Translations under genes and position numbers: made by a program
The notes under the pieces: model-generated
The model's database searches: none
What the model saw: the letters and a program-made list of their open reading frames with translations, nothing else
Told to the model about the DNA's origin: nothing
Shown: positions 1-8,650 of the stretch, one piece after another
Numbering within the stretch: the stretch's first letter is position 1
Layout: each line of letters opens with the position of its first letter
Assembly: GCF_001661075.1 (NCBI RefSeq)
Contig: NZ_CP014870.1
Coordinates: forward strand, 3,926,501 to 3,990,500
Direction: 5' to 3'
Length of the DNA stretch: 64,000 nt
DNA from: Pseudomonas silesiensis
GTDB taxonomy: Bacteria; Pseudomonadota; Gammaproteobacteria; Pseudomonadales; Pseudomonadaceae

Positions 1-1
1 G

Positions 2-226
2 GCCAAGGCCATGGCGGCGGTCGAAAAAGCGGCTGGACTGCTGGTGGTCGGGTCTTCGTTGATGGCGTTTTCGGCGTTTCGGTTGTGTCGGGCGGTGGCG
101 GATCAGGGCAAGCCGTTGCTGGCGATCAACCTGGGCAAGACCCGGGCGGATGACATCTTGGATTTGAAAATTGAGGGTTCGTGCGAACAGCTTTTGCCGT
201 TGCTGACTCAGCGCCTCTCCCCCTGA
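2..226 (+). CDS. NAD-dependent protein deacylase (sirtuin), C-terminal fragment
   Basis: Only the last 74 codons are present; the gene enters from the left edge in frame with base 2. The visible part reads like the end of a Sir2-family deacetylase: a hydrophobic strand (GLLVVGSSL), the sequence LLAINLGKTRADD that fits the strand-turn binding the adenine of NAD, and a C-terminal helix (EQLLPLLTQRL). The zinc-binding and catalytic His regions lie outside the window. It converges on the LysR gene, with about 20 bases between the two stops and no clear terminator. The family assignment is by pattern recognition only and rests on a short piece. Confidence 0.75.
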   Translation, partial: AKAMAAVEKAAGLLVVGSSLMAFSAFRLCRAVADQGKPLLAINLGKTRADDILDLKIEGSCEQLLPLLTQRLSP

Positions 227-247
227 TTATCCCACAGGGTATTGTGT

Positions 248-1150
248 TTATCGTGAAGACAGGCGCTCGCCCAGGTTTTCTTCTTTGAGAATATCGAACA
301 ACGCCTGCGCCGCCGCCGACAGTTCCCCACCCGGTTTGGTCAACACCCCGATCGCCCGCTCCACCACCGGATCGCGCAAGGTAATGCACCGCGCCCCCAG
401 CTCGCGCATCTGCCCCGCGCACAGCGCCGGCACCGCGCTTACGCCCAACCCGCTGGCAACCATTTTTCCGACCGTCGCCAACTGATGGCTTTCAAACTCC
501 ACCGGCAATTTCATGCCCCGGGCCTGCAAGTGTTCTTCCAGCATCACCCGCACCGTCGACGGTCGCTGCAAGGTAATGAACGGCTCCTTCAGCAACGTCT
601 GCCAGTCGATGTCGCCCAGTTCCGCCAACGCGCAATCATGGGGCACCACCGCCACAAACCGGTCCATGTACAACGGCGTGAATGCCAGCGACGAGCTCTG
701 CATCGGTTCAAACGCCACCCCCAGTTCCACCTGGCGGTCACGTACCATTTCCAGCACTTGCTCGTTGATCACGTCGTTCACGGTGACGTTGACCTTGGGA
801 TAGCGCGCGCGGAACGTCTTGAGGATCGGCGGCAGCAGGTTGCCGGCAAACGAAGGCATGGCCGCCAGGGTCACGCGACCCCGCTGCAGGGTGAAGCGCT
901 GGCGCAGCTCGTCCTCGGCATTGTCCCAGTCGGCAATCAGTCGCCGCGCCAGTGGCACCAGCGATTCGCCTTCCGGGGTCAATGCCACATTGCGCGTGTT
1001 GCGGGTGAACAAACGCCCGCCCAGGCCCTCCTCCAGCGCCTTGATGGTCAGGCTCAACGCCGACTGCGACAGGTGCAAACGCTCGCAGGCCACGGCAAAG
1101 CTCAGGCTCTGGGCCACGGCGAGGAAGGCGCGGATCTGCTTGACTGTCAT
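248..1150 (-). CDS. LysR-family transcriptional regulator (DhcR-like)
   Basis: About 300 residues, the normal LysR length. The N-terminal winged helix-turn-helix is typical (MTVKQIRAFLAVAQ, then LHLSQSALSLTIKALEEGLG and LFTRNTRNVALTPEG), followed by a two-lobed effector-binding domain. I chose the ATG at 1150 because GGAG lies about 8 bases upstream; an in-frame ATG at 1183 lacks this and would precede the conserved start. It is divergent from the CoA-transferase operon at 1434. In Pseudomonas aeruginosa the same order (LysR, CoA-transferase A and B, thiolase) is dhcR-dhcA-dhcB-atoB for dehydrocarnitine use, so this is probably the operon activator. The effector is not known from sequence. 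Confidence 0.9.
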   Translation of the reverse strand: MTVKQIRAFLAVAQSLSFAVACERLHLSQSALSLTIKALEEGLGGRLFTRNTRNVALTPEGESLVPLARRLIADWDNAEDELRQRFTLQRGRVTLAAMPSFAGNLLPPILKTFRARYPKVNVTVNDVINEQVLEMVRDRQVELGVAFEPMQSSSLAFTPLYMDRFVAVVPHDCALAELGDIDWQTLLKEPFITLQRPSTVRVMLEEHLQARGMKLPVEFESHQLATVGKMVASGLGVSAVPALCAGQMRELGARCITLRDPVVERAIGVLTKPGGELSAAAQALFDILKEENLGERLSSR

Positions 1151-1189
1151 GAACACTGTCTCCAACGTGATACGCATTCCCAAGGAGCT

Positions 1190-1314
1190 GCGGTGCGACG
1201 ATTCGACTTGCCAGCGAAGGGGCCCGAGAGTCCTCCGAGGTCCTTCCCTGGTCCTGCGGCGTTCAACTGGCCGCCTTCGCTGCGATGCGGCGATCCGACA
1301 AGCCAGCGCCTACA
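1190..1314. repeat. Two degenerate REP-like arms in the divergent intergenic region
   Basis: The segments at about 1190-1220 (GGTGCGACGATTCGACTTGC) and 1279-1314 (GCGGCGATCCGACAAGCC...CTACAG) resemble arms of the REP hairpins found repeatedly elsewhere in the window. They sit between the LysR gene and the more AT-rich promoter region in front of dhcA. Confidence 0.45.
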
Positions 1315-1339
1315 GATTAGTGAGTTTTATCTATTAATC
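1315..1339. promoter_or_regulatory. Candidate LysR operator upstream of dhcA
   Basis: GATTA and TAATC form a dyad across an AT-rich 15-base spacer, in the only AT-rich stretch of the divergent region. LysR proteins usually bind interrupted AT-rich dyads near their own divergent promoter, so this is the best operator candidate. No footprint evidence is available. Confidence 0.4.
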
Positions 1340-1433
1340 TACCCTAAAAATCAACTTAACAAATAAATCCAGCAGCGCGACACTCCATCCCATTCGGCTA
1401 GCCAGCCGCCCATAAAGAATAAAAGAGGTGCAT

Positions 1434-2132
1434 ATGGCAGGTTTCGACAAGCGCGTGAACTCCTACGAGGAAGCTTTGGCAGGTCTTGAAGACGGCATGA
1501 CCGTGATCGCCGGCGGCTTCGGCCTGTGCGGGATCCCGGAAAACCTGATCGCCGAGATCAAGCGCAAAGGCACCCGTGACCTCACGGTGGTTTCCAACAA
1601 CTGTGGCGTCGACGGTTTCGGCCTCGGCGTGCTGCTGGAAGACCGGCAGATCCGCAAAGTGGTGGCCTCCTACGTCGGTGAGAACAAACTGTTCGAAGAC
1701 CAACTGCTCAAAGGCGAAATCGAAGTCGTCCTGACCCCCCAAGGCACCCTTGCCGAAAAAATGCGCGCAGGCGGTGCGGGCATCCCGGCGTTCTTCACCG
1801 CTACCGGCGTCGGCACCCCGGTCGCCGAAGGCAAGGAAGTGCGTGAATTCCACGGTCGCCAGTACCTGATGGAAGAATCCATCACCGGTGACTTCGCCAT
1901 CGTCAAAGGCTGGAAAGCCGACCATTTCGGTAACGTGATCTATCGCCACACCGCCCAGAACTTCAATCCGCTGGCCGCTACCGCCGGCAAGATCACCGTG
2001 GTCGAAGTCGAAGAAATCGTGGAGCCCGGCGAGCTGGACCCGGCGCAGATCCATACCCCTGGCATCTACGTCGACCGGGTCATTTGTGGCACGTTCGAGA
2101 AGCGCATCGAACAGCGCACCGTGCGTAAGTGA
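1434..2132 (+). CDS. dhcA: 3-oxoacid CoA-transferase subunit A (dehydrocarnitine CoA-transferase type)
   Basis: 232 residues, the normal subunit A length. The protein shows the glycine-rich CoA-binding start ([19 protein letters not shown]), [11 protein letters not shown] and the CoA-transferase family I pattern [23 protein letters not shown] in part. With subunit B it moves CoA from a donor acyl-CoA to a 3-oxo acid in the cytoplasm. The ATG at 1434 follows a GAGG five bases away; a GTG two codons earlier overlaps that ribosome site and is less likely. The order LysR-A-B-thiolase matches the P. aeruginosa carnitine catabolic genes dhcA and dhcB. Acetoacetate or short-chain 3-oxo acid use (atoDA) cannot be excluded. 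Confidence 0.88.
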   Translation: MAGFDKRVNSYEEALAGLEDGMTVIAGGFGLCGIPENLIAEIKRKGTRDLTVVSNNCGVDGFGLGVLLEDRQIRKVVASYVGENKLFEDQLLKGEIEVVLTPQGTLAEKMRAGGAGIPAFFTATGVGTPVAEGKEVREFHGRQYLMEESITGDFAIVKGWKADHFGNVIYRHTAQNFNPLAATAGKITVVEVEEIVEPGELDPAQIHTPGIYVDRVICGTFEKRIEQRTVRK

Positions 2133-2168
2133 TCCCCTGCCCCCGGACCGAATGAAGGAATAACAACA

Positions 2169-2834
2169 ATGGCACTTTCCCGCGAACAAATGGCTCAACG
2201 CGTCGCCCGCGAAATGCAGGACGGCTTTTACGTGAACCTGGGCATCGGCATTCCGACCCTGGTCGCCAACTACATCCCCGAAGGCATGGAAGTCATGCTG
2301 CAGTCGGAAAACGGCCTGCTCGGCATGGGCCCCTTCCCGACTGAAGACACCATCGATGCCGACATGATCAACGCCGGCAAGCAAACCGTGACCGCACGTA
2401 CCGGCGCGTCGATTTTCTCCTCCGCCGAGTCCTTCGCGATGATTCGCGGCGGTCATGTCGACCTGACCGTGCTCGGTGCGTTTGAAGTGGACGTGCAAGG
2501 CAACATTGCCTCGTGGATGATCCCGGGCAAGCTGGTCAAGGGCATGGGCGGCGCCATGGACCTGGTGGCCGGCGCAGACAACATCATCGTCATCATGACC
2601 CACGCGTCCAAGGACGGTGAGTCCAAGCTCCTGTCCAAATGCAGCCTGCCGCTGACCGGCGCCGGTTGCATCAAGCGTGTACTGACCGACCTTGCCTATC
2701 TTGAAATCGAAAACGGCGCGTTCATTCTCAAGGAACGTGCGCCGGGCGTCAGCGTCGAGGAAATCGTCGCCAAGACCGCCGGTAAACTGATCGTGCCCGA
2801 GCATGTGCCGGAAATGCAGTTCGCTGCCCAGTGA
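2169..2834 (+). CDS. dhcB: 3-oxoacid CoA-transferase subunit B
   Basis: 221 residues. The catalytic glutamate region is clear: [16 protein letters not shown] contains the SENG motif, whose Glu forms the glutamyl-CoA intermediate in class I CoA-transferases. Early residues [20 protein letters not shown] are also typical. It lies 36 bases after subunit A and its stop falls just before the thiolase ribosome site, so A, B and the thiolase form one operon. The product acts with subunit A as a heterodimer or heterotetramer in the cytoplasm. Confidence 0.9.
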   Translation: MALSREQMAQRVAREMQDGFYVNLGIGIPTLVANYIPEGMEVMLQSENGLLGMGPFPTEDTIDADMINAGKQTVTARTGASIFSSAESFAMIRGGHVDLTVLGAFEVDVQGNIASWMIPGKLVKGMGGAMDLVAGADNIIVIMTHASKDGESKLLSKCSLPLTGAGCIKRVLTDLAYLEIENGAFILKERAPGVSVEEIVAKTAGKLIVPEHVPEMQFAAQ

Positions 2835-2845
2835 GGAATCTTTCC

Positions 2846-4027
2846 ATGCAAGAAGTCGTCATTGTCGCCGCCACCCGTACCGCCATCGGCAGTTTCCAGG
2901 GCGCCCTGGCCAACGTGTCGGCGGTTGACCTCGGGGCTGCGGTGATCCGTCAGTTGCTGGCGCAAACCGGCCTGGACGTTACCGAAGTCGATGAAGTCAT
3001 CATGGGCCAGGTATTGACCGCCGGCGCCGGGCAGAACCCTGCGCGCCAATCCGCGATCAAAGCCGGCCTGCCGTTTACCGTGCCGGCGATGACCTTGAAC
3101 AAGGTCTGCGGCTCGGGCCTCAAGGCCCTGCACCTGGCCACCCAGGCCATTCGCTGCGGCGATGCCGAGGTGATCATCGCCGGCGGCCAGGAAAACATGA
3201 GCCTGTCCAACTACGTAATGCCCGGTGCGCGCACCGGCCTGCGCATGGGTCACGCGCAAATCGTCGACACCATGATCAGCGACGGCCTGTGGGATGCGTT
3301 CAACGATTACCACATGGGCATCACCGCCGAAAACCTGGCGCAGAAATACAACCTGACCCGCGAGCAACAGGATGCTTTCGCCGCAGCCTCCCAGCAGAAA
3401 GCCGTAGCCGCCATCGAAGCCGGGCGTTTTGCCGATGAGATCACGCCGATCCTGATTCCCCAGCGCAAGGGCGATCCGCTGTCTTTTGCCACCGATGAAC
3501 AGCCACGGGCCGGCACCACCGCCGAAGCCCTGGGCAAGCTCAAGGCCGCCTTCAAGAAGGACGGTTCGGTGACTGCCGGTAACGCCTCGTCCCTGAACGA
3601 CGGGGCCGCCGCCGTGATCCTGATGAGCGCGGAAAAAGCCAAGGCCCTGGGTTTGCCAGTGCTGGCGAAAATCGCCGCCTACGCCAACGCGGGCGTCGAC
3701 CCGGCCATCATGGGCATCGGCCCGGTCTCGGCCACTCGCCGTTGCCTGGACAAGGCCGGCTGGTCGATCGAGCAGCTGGACCTGATCGAAGCCAACGAAG
3801 CCTTCGCCGCGCAATCCCTGGCGGTGGCCAAGGACCTGGAATGGGACCTGGACAAGGTCAACGTCAACGGCGGCGCCATCGCCCTGGGTCACCCGATCGG
3901 TGCTTCGGGCTGCCGGGTGCTGGTGACCTTGCTGCACGAAATGATCAAGCGTGACGCCAAGAAAGGCCTCGCCACCCTGTGTATCGGCGGTGGTCAGGGC
4001 GTGGCCCTGGCGATCGAGCGGGCGTAA
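2846..4027 (+). CDS. atoB: Acetyl-CoA C-acetyltransferase (thiolase)
   Basis: 393 residues, a full-length thiolase. Active-site features are all present: nucleophilic Cys in [11 protein letters not shown], the NEAFAAQ loop, [14 protein letters not shown] with the catalytic His, and the second Cys in [10 protein letters not shown]. It splits acetoacetyl-CoA into two acetyl-CoA, which fits its place after the CoA-transferase genes. The ATG at 2846 has AGGA eight bases upstream; the earlier in-frame GTG at 2831 overlaps the dhcB stop and adds non-conserved residues. It ends the operon. Inverted repeats follow within 60 bases. Confidence 0.93.
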   Translation: MQEVVIVAATRTAIGSFQGALANVSAVDLGAAVIRQLLAQTGLDVTEVDEVIMGQVLTAGAGQNPARQSAIKAGLPFTVPAMTLNKVCGSGLKALHLATQAIRCGDAEVIIAGGQENMSLSNYVMPGARTGLRMGHAQIVDTMISDGLWDAFNDYHMGITAENLAQKYNLTREQQDAFAAASQQKAVAAIEAGRFADEITPILIPQRKGDPLSFATDEQPRAGTTAEALGKLKAAFKKDGSVTAGNASSLNDGAAAVILMSAEKAKALGLPVLAKIAAYANAGVDPAIMGIGPVSATRRCLDKAGWSIEQLDLIEANEAFAAQSLAVAKDLEWDLDKVNVNGGAIALGHPIGASGCRVLVTLLHEMIKRDAKKGLATLCIGGGQGVALAIERA

Positions 4028-4037
4028 AGCGTTCAAC

Positions 4038-4075
4038 AGACTGCGCGGGGGCCCACGAAGAACCGTCGCAGTCTG
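4038..4075. terminator. Inverted repeat just after atoB
   Basis: AGACTGCG and CGCAGTCT form a perfect 8-base stem 10 bases after the atoB stop. No T-run follows, so intrinsic termination is uncertain. It may simply stabilise the 3' end. Confidence 0.4.
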
Positions 4076-4083
4076 GCAACACC

Positions 4084-4135
4084 CCCGGTTTGTGGCGAGG
4101 CGGCGTTCCGACAAGCCCCCTCACCACAAACCGGG
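4084..4135. repeat. REP-like long inverted repeat
   Basis: The 12-base arms CCCGGTTTGTGG (4084-4095) and CCACAAACCGGG (4124-4135) are perfect complements around a 28-base loop containing a REP-like core (GGCGTTCCGACAAGCC). The rest of the 440-base gap between atoB and the next gene holds one more REP arm and a small palindrome, but no credible gene. Confidence 0.6.
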
Positions 4136-4341
4136 TTCTATTTGCCTGGCCGTTAGCCAAGTTTCACCAGATTCAATGCCGGCAGCGGTCCACCCGAAAA
4201 CTGCACCAGCCGCGCCCCATCGCTCAATACCCAAGATCAATCCCGAAGAAGCCCGACTGATCGATCAGTGCTGCCACTTGTGCTCCAGAGGTAGATCGCG
4301 AAATCGGTCTGTCAGTCACTGCGATGTTGAAGGTGCCGCCG

Positions 4342-4369
4342 TCTTCGCGAGCAAGCTCGCTCCCACAGG
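4342..4369. repeat. Single REP hairpin
   Basis: TTCGCGAGCAAGCTCGCTCCCACAG is the standard Pseudomonas REP core, with GCGAGC...GCTCGC as stem. Confidence 0.65.
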
Positions 4370-4421
4370 GAATGGTGGTGGCTGGAAGGATTGCGCCTGT
4401 TCGGCTGGTTTTAATGCTTTG

Positions 4422-4433
4422 TTTGTATACAAA
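4422..4433. promoter_or_regulatory. Perfect palindrome TTTGTATACAAA, possible operator
   Basis: This 12-base perfect palindrome lies 35 bases before the membrane-protein start at 4468. Its core TTGTATACAA resembles operators of FadR-type GntR repressors. No such regulator is adjacent, so the assignment is tentative. Confidence 0.4.
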
Positions 4434-4467
4434 ATTCGTCCATCCATAAAGCAATCCTCTGCCCGCA

Positions 4468-5301
4468 ATGCTAACGTTGCCTCTCCCTCAGGTCGGAGAT
4501 GCGTGCGTGCTGCTGCTCAAACTGCTGGTAATTCCCGGATTTCTCTTGCTGATTTCCCTCGCGGGCAAACGCTGGGGGCCTAGCGTCGCCGGCTGGCTAT
4601 CGGGGTTGCCGGTGGTGGTCGGGCCGATTCTGTTTTTCCTCGCCATCGAGCAAGGTCAGGTGTTCGCCGCTCAATCGGCAACCGCAGCGTTGTCGGCGAT
4701 GTTCGCCATGATTGCCTTCTGCGTGACCTATGCCCAGGTCGCACAACGGACGGGATGGCCGTGGGCGCTGGTCATTTCGCTGTCGGTGTGGGCCTGCGCT
4801 GCCGTGGCGCTGTCCTTGATCCCGCCGTCGTTGACGTTGTCGGTGATCGCCGCCGCGATCGCCTTGCTGGCCGCGCCCTGGTTGTTCCCCAAGGTGCAGC
4901 CCGTCCTTGCGGGCCCGGCGCCAAAGTCCGACAAACTACTGTTGCGCATGATGGCCGGTGCCTTGCTGACCCTGGCCGTCACGCTGCTGGCCAGCACCGT
5001 CGGCGAACGCTGGAGCGGCCTGCTCGCGGTGTTCCCGGTCCTGGGCAGCGTGATGGCGGTGTTCTCCCAGCAAACCCGTGGACCGGCCTTTACGGCAGCC
5101 TTGCTGCGGGCCACCGCGACCGGGATGTATTCGTTTGCCGCGTTTTGTCTGGTCCTCGCCTTGACCTTGCCCGGCATGGGCCTGAGCGGGTTCGGGCTCG
5201 CCATCGCGGTGTCCGTGGCCATGCTCGGGGTCACCAAACGCCTGCTCGCAAAGCCGGCGAAACCAGTGCCCGAGGTTGGAGAGCCGGCAATCCGGCGCTA
5301 G
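4468..5301 (+). CDS. Integral membrane protein of unknown function
   Basis: 277 residues with about eight to nine hydrophobic segments, arranged as two similar halves. Each half has a GERW/GKRWG-type turn followed by a Gly- and Val-rich helix (GKRWGPSVAGWLSGLPVVVG near residue 32; GERWSGLLAVFPVLGSVMAV near residue 178). This internal repeat suggests an ancient duplication. I see no transporter signature I can name. The C-terminal tail is basic and presumably cytoplasmic. The gene stands alone, behind the TTTGTATACAAA palindrome. The predicted start has no strong ribosome site, so a later start is possible. Confidence 0.75.
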   Translation: MLTLPLPQVGDACVLLLKLLVIPGFLLLISLAGKRWGPSVAGWLSGLPVVVGPILFFLAIEQGQVFAAQSATAALSAMFAMIAFCVTYAQVAQRTGWPWALVISLSVWACAAVALSLIPPSLTLSVIAAAIALLAAPWLFPKVQPVLAGPAPKSDKLLLRMMAGALLTLAVTLLASTVGERWSGLLAVFPVLGSVMAVFSQQTRGPAFTAALLRATATGMYSFAAFCLVLALTLPGMGLSGFGLAIAVSVAMLGVTKRLLAKPAKPVPEVGEPAIRR

Positions 5302-5474
5302 CTGATCTACCGGCTGGCGGCCAAAGGCCGCTTGCCCGACGAGTTGCAGAAACCGACAAGTCCGCTGCGGACCAGTTGTCGTAATCCTCCCCGACCATGC
5401 ACGGCACAGTGTGAGTGCACCGGACTCTGTGGGATCATCGTCCGCCAAAGCGCGACCATCCCTGGAGATTTTGA

Positions 5475-6062
5475 ATGTCATTGTTGAGTAAAAAAACCGT
5501 TGTCCTGTTGCTGATGGCGGTCGCCGGTCTCGTCGCGTTGAATGCACAGGCCGCCAAGGCGCCGGCCAGCGACAAGGCGCCGGTACAGCAGGTGTCGATG
5601 CTGGGCGGCAAGTTCAAGTTCACCTTGCCCAAGGGCTTTATCGCCACCCCATTGCCCGCCGGTGACGCCGCGACCGGTACCGCCGGGGCAACGGGCACCA
5701 TGTACACCAACAACACCACCAAAACCGTGGTGATCGCCGCTGAAAACACCATTCCCGGCGGCGCCAACGTCAAGGACAACGACGGTCAGTTCCTTGACGC
5801 CGCAGTGTCCAACTTCGCCACCGAGCAAGCCGCCGCGCTGCCGGACTTCACCAAGCTCAGCGAGAAAAGCCTGACCCAGAAAGGCACGGGCCTGGGGCTG
5901 CGGCAGATCGACAGCACTGCCACCCAGGGCGGCGGCAAAACCCTCGACACCACGCTGATGGCCGCGTCCAGCAAGCGCATGGCGATCGTTCAGGTTATTT
6001 CCCGCCTCAGCGACAATGCCGGCCACGAGGCGCTGGTTAAACAGATCGTCACCGGCAAGTAG
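5475..6062 (+). CDS. Periplasmic protein of unknown function (DcrB/DUF1795-like)
   Basis: 195 residues. It starts with a signal peptide (MSLLSKKTVVLLLMAVAGLVALNAQA, cleavage likely after AQA) with GGAG about 9 bases before the ATG. The mature part has a short beta-rich pattern (GGKFKFTLPKGF, then a Thr/Gly-rich strand and a C-terminal helix) that recalls DcrB/PsbP-like proteins. That resemblance is weak. It converges on the esterase gene with two bases between stops. Role unknown; probably soluble periplasmic. Confidence 0.75.
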   Translation: MSLLSKKTVVLLLMAVAGLVALNAQAAKAPASDKAPVQQVSMLGGKFKFTLPKGFIATPLPAGDAATGTAGATGTMYTNNTTKTVVIAAENTIPGGANVKDNDGQFLDAAVSNFATEQAAALPDFTKLSEKSLTQKGTGLGLRQIDSTATQGGGKTLDTTLMAASSKRMAIVQVISRLSDNAGHEALVKQIVTGK

Positions 6063-6064
6063 TG

Positions 6065-6781
6065 TCAGGGATTGAGACGCTGCAACCAGGCACTCAAATC
6101 CTGCATTTCGATAGCGCTGATGCTATGACCGACACCCGGGTAGGCATGGAACTCAGGCTTGAGTGACAGGCTCTGCAACAGTCTGTCAGCGTCAGTGCCA
6201 TCGTTGTACGGCAGGCGTTTGTCCGCCGTGCCATGACCGATGAAAATCGCCAGCGAGCGGCGTTTTTCATCGGGTTTGAGCTCGGACTTGAGCACCGGCA
6301 GAATCCGCCCGCTCAACGCCGCGATTCCGCCCACTGCCTCGGGCTGACGCAGCGCCATCTCGTAGGACATGATCGCGCCCTGGCTGAAGCCCACCAGGAA
6401 CACCTTGTCTGGCTGGGTGTGATACTTCTTCGCGGCCTGTGCAACGAAATCCTCCAGTATCTGCGCGCTGGACTTCAGATCATCGGTTTCGCCGTTATAG
6501 GCACCGGTGCCTTTTTCGCGAAACCACTTGTAACTACCCTCCTCCATCACCATCGGAGCCCGCACCGACAAGTAGTTGTATTGCTCGGGCAACGCCTCCT
6601 TGATGTCGAACAGGTCCTGTTCGTTACTGCCGTAACCGTGGAGGAAAATCACCAGGGGTTGGTCGCGGGATTCGGCGTGGGCCTGTTCCAGGTACTTGAG
6701 CGGCAGATCGGTTTGCAGCGGGGTTTGAGCGTGGACCGCGGCGGACGCCAGCAGCGTCAGCAGGGCAAAAAACTTCAACAT
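6065..6781 (-). CDS. Secreted alpha/beta hydrolase, carboxylesterase/phospholipase family
   Basis: 238 residues with an N-terminal signal peptide (MLKFFALLTLLASAAVHA). The catalytic set is visible: oxyanion segment VIFLHGYGSNEQD, nucleophile GFSQGA with Ser, the acid region GTADKRLPY, and the terminal His in PGVGHSIS. This matches the YpfH/carboxylesterase 2 type, which cleaves ester bonds of small substrates. AAGGA lies just before the ATG at 6781. It is a single gene; the next gene upstream (6976) belongs to a separate unit. Confidence 0.88.
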   Translation of the reverse strand: MLKFFALLTLLASAAVHAQTPLQTDLPLKYLEQAHAESRDQPLVIFLHGYGSNEQDLFDIKEALPEQYNYLSVRAPMVMEEGSYKWFREKGTGAYNGETDDLKSSAQILEDFVAQAAKKYHTQPDKVFLVGFSQGAIMSYEMALRQPEAVGGIAALSGRILPVLKSELKPDEKRRSLAIFIGHGTADKRLPYNDGTDADRLLQSLSLKPEFHAYPGVGHSISAIEMQDLSAWLQRLNP

Positions 6782-6878
6782 AAAGCTTCCTTCACAGGTG
6801 CAGGATTCGGGTAGAGCCTAACACTGTGAAACGGGAAGTCGATGATGGCCTGGGGATCGGCATCGCTGCCTGGGCCAT

Positions 6879-6911
6879 CTTCGCCGGCAAGCCGGCCTCG
6901 CTCCCACAGGG
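6879..6911. repeat. REP hairpin
   Basis: TCTTCGCCGGCAAGCCGGCC followed by TCGCTCCCACAGG is a REP unit with GCCGGC...GCCGGC stem, in the 194-base gap between the esterase and the binding-protein gene. Confidence 0.6.
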
Positions 6912-6975
6912 ATCTCATTTCAACAGGTGGACTATGGCAACCGCATCAACGATTGCCACTTCTTGAACGGTCTGA

Positions 6976-7755
6976 TCAATGGCCGTAAACGTCGAAGTCA
7001 AAGTATTTATCCTGCACCTGCTTGTACTTGCCGTTGGCGCGGATTTCGGTGATGGCGGTGTTGAATTTGTCTGCCAGCTCTTTATCGCCCTTGCGCACGG
7101 CGATACCGGCGCCGCCGCCGAAGTACTTGGCGTCTTCATAGGTCGGGCCGACAAAAGCGAAGCCCTTGCCCGCATCGGTTTTCAGGAATCCGTCGTCGAG
7201 GTTGACCGAGTCGGCCAGCATCGCGTCGAGGCGACCGGAGACCATGTCCAGGTTGGCTTCCTGTTGGGAGCCGTAGCGCACCAGGGTAATGCCGGCCGGT
7301 TGCAGGACTTCGGTGGCGAAGCGGTCATGGGTACTGGCGCGCAGCACACCGACTTTCTTGCCCTTGAGTTCGGTCAGCGGGTCCTTGACGTCGGTGCCTT
7401 GCTTCATCACGAAGCGCGCCGGGGTGTGGTAGTACTTGATGGTGAAATCGACGTTCTTCTTACGGTCTTCGGTGATCGTCATGGACGACAGGATGGCGTC
7501 GATTTTCTTCACCTTCAGGGCCGGGATCAGGCCATCGAACTCTTGCTCGACCCAGGTGCATTTCACGTTCATCTGTTCGCACAGCGCATCGCCGATGTCC
7601 ACGTCGAAACCGGTGAGTTTGCCGTCGGGGGTTTTCATCGAGAACGGCGGGTACCCGGCTTCGATACCGATGCGGATCGGCTTGGCGTCATCGGCCACGG
7701 CGGTCAGGGAAAACATCGACAGTGCCAGGGCACCGAACATCACTAGCTTCTTCAT
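6976..7755 (-). CDS. ABC transporter periplasmic substrate-binding protein, basic amino acids
   Basis: 259 residues, with a signal peptide ending in AVADD and the SBP_bac_3 fold. Typical motifs are [54 protein letters not shown] and [12 protein letters not shown]. The paired Cys (CEQMNVKC) near residues 60-66 is a hallmark of the lysine/arginine/ornithine and histidine binding proteins, so the likely ligand is a basic amino acid. GGAG lies about 8 bases before the ATG. No permease or ATPase gene is adjacent, so it would use a transporter encoded elsewhere. Confidence 0.92.
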   Translation of the reverse strand: MKKLVMFGALALSMFSLTAVADDAKPIRIGIEAGYPPFSMKTPDGKLTGFDVDIGDALCEQMNVKCTWVEQEFDGLIPALKVKKIDAILSSMTITEDRKKNVDFTIKYYHTPARFVMKQGTDVKDPLTELKGKKVGVLRASTHDRFATEVLQPAGITLVRYGSQQEANLDMVSGRLDAMLADSVNLDDGFLKTDAGKGFAFVGPTYEDAKYFGGGAGIAVRKGDKELADKFNTAITEIRANGKYKQVQDKYFDFDVYGH

Positions 7756-7891
7756 TTATAACTCCAGTGTGGAGGCTTTTATTGGCAGCCTTCGATTGGT
7801 GTTCGGGGGCTGATTGCGGTTGTTCATAAGACCTCTGTGGGAGCGGCGGTGCGACTTGCCCGCGATGGGGCCCGCCCAGACAGCGACGTCC

Positions 7892-8650
7892 CTAAGGCTT
7901 ACGCAACAAATAGGTATCCATGATCCACCCATTGGCCAGCCGCGCCGCCTTGCGCACCCGCTCGATCTCATCCGCCACCTCCCCTAGCTTGCCGCTGATG
8001 AGGATTTCATCCGGCGTTCCCAGGTAGGCCCCCCAGTAAATCTGCGTCTCGCGATCCGCCACCTGATGGTAGGAATCTTCCGCGTCGAGCATCACCACCA
8101 GGCTGTCGGCATCGCTCACCTGCCCCGCCGCCAGCCTCCGGCCGGTGGTGATTTCAATCGAGCGGCCGATGCGATTCAACGGCACCTTGTGTTGAGCCGC
8201 CAGGGCCTGGACGCTGGTGATGCCGGGGATCACTTCGAACTCGAACACGCATCGTCCCGAGGCCAGAATCGCCTGCAGGATCCGAATGGTGCTGTCGTAC
8301 AACGCCGGATCGCCCCACACCAGGAAACCGGCGCACTGCTCGTCGGTCATTTCCTCATTGATCAACCGCTCAAAGGTCATTTGCTTGGCCAGGTTCAGGT
8401 CATCCACGCTGGTCTTGTAGTCCACATCACCCCGCTCACGCTCCGGGCTGGGGGCTTCAACGAAGCGATAGGTGCGATCGGTGATGTAGCGATCGCAGAT
8501 CTCCCGGCGCAGGTCGATCAGTTTGTCTTTGCTCTGGCCCTTGTCCATGAGGAAAAACACGTCGACCTGGTTCAGCGCTTTCACCGCTTGCATCGTGATG
8601 TAGTCGGGGTTGCCGGCACCAATGCCGATGACCAGAAGCTTTTTCATCAT
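7892..8650 (-). CDS. cobF: Precorrin-6A synthase (deacetylating)
   Basis: 252 residues, the normal CobF length. This SAM-dependent methyltransferase methylates C1 of precorrin-5 and releases the acetyl group, giving precorrin-6A in the aerobic cobalamin pathway. Visible features are the SAM-binding start LLVIGIGAGNPDYITMQA, FLVWGDPALYDST and the conserved VIPGITSVQALAA. Two ATGs in tandem (8650 and 8647) both fit the GAGG upstream. Its start overlaps the stop of the phosphatase gene by 4 bases, so the two are translationally coupled. Other cob genes are not in the window. Confidence 0.92.
   Translation of the reverse strand: MMKKLLVIGIGAGNPDYITMQAVKALNQVDVFFLMDKGQSKDKLIDLRREICDRYITDRTYRFVEAPSPERERGDVDYKTSVDDLNLAKQMTFERLINEEMTDEQCAGFLVWGDPALYDSTIRILQAILASGRCVFEFEVIPGITSVQALAAQHKVPLNRIGRSIEITTGRRLAAGQVSDADSLVVMLDAEDSYHQVADRETQIYWGAYLGTPDEILISGKLGEVADEIERVRKAARLANGWIMDTYLLRKP

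Noticed and set aside
1398..2804. Long minus-strand frame of 468 codons opposite dhcA and dhcB
   Set aside because: It is the antisense shadow of clear CoA-transferase genes; long antisense frames are usual at this GC content.
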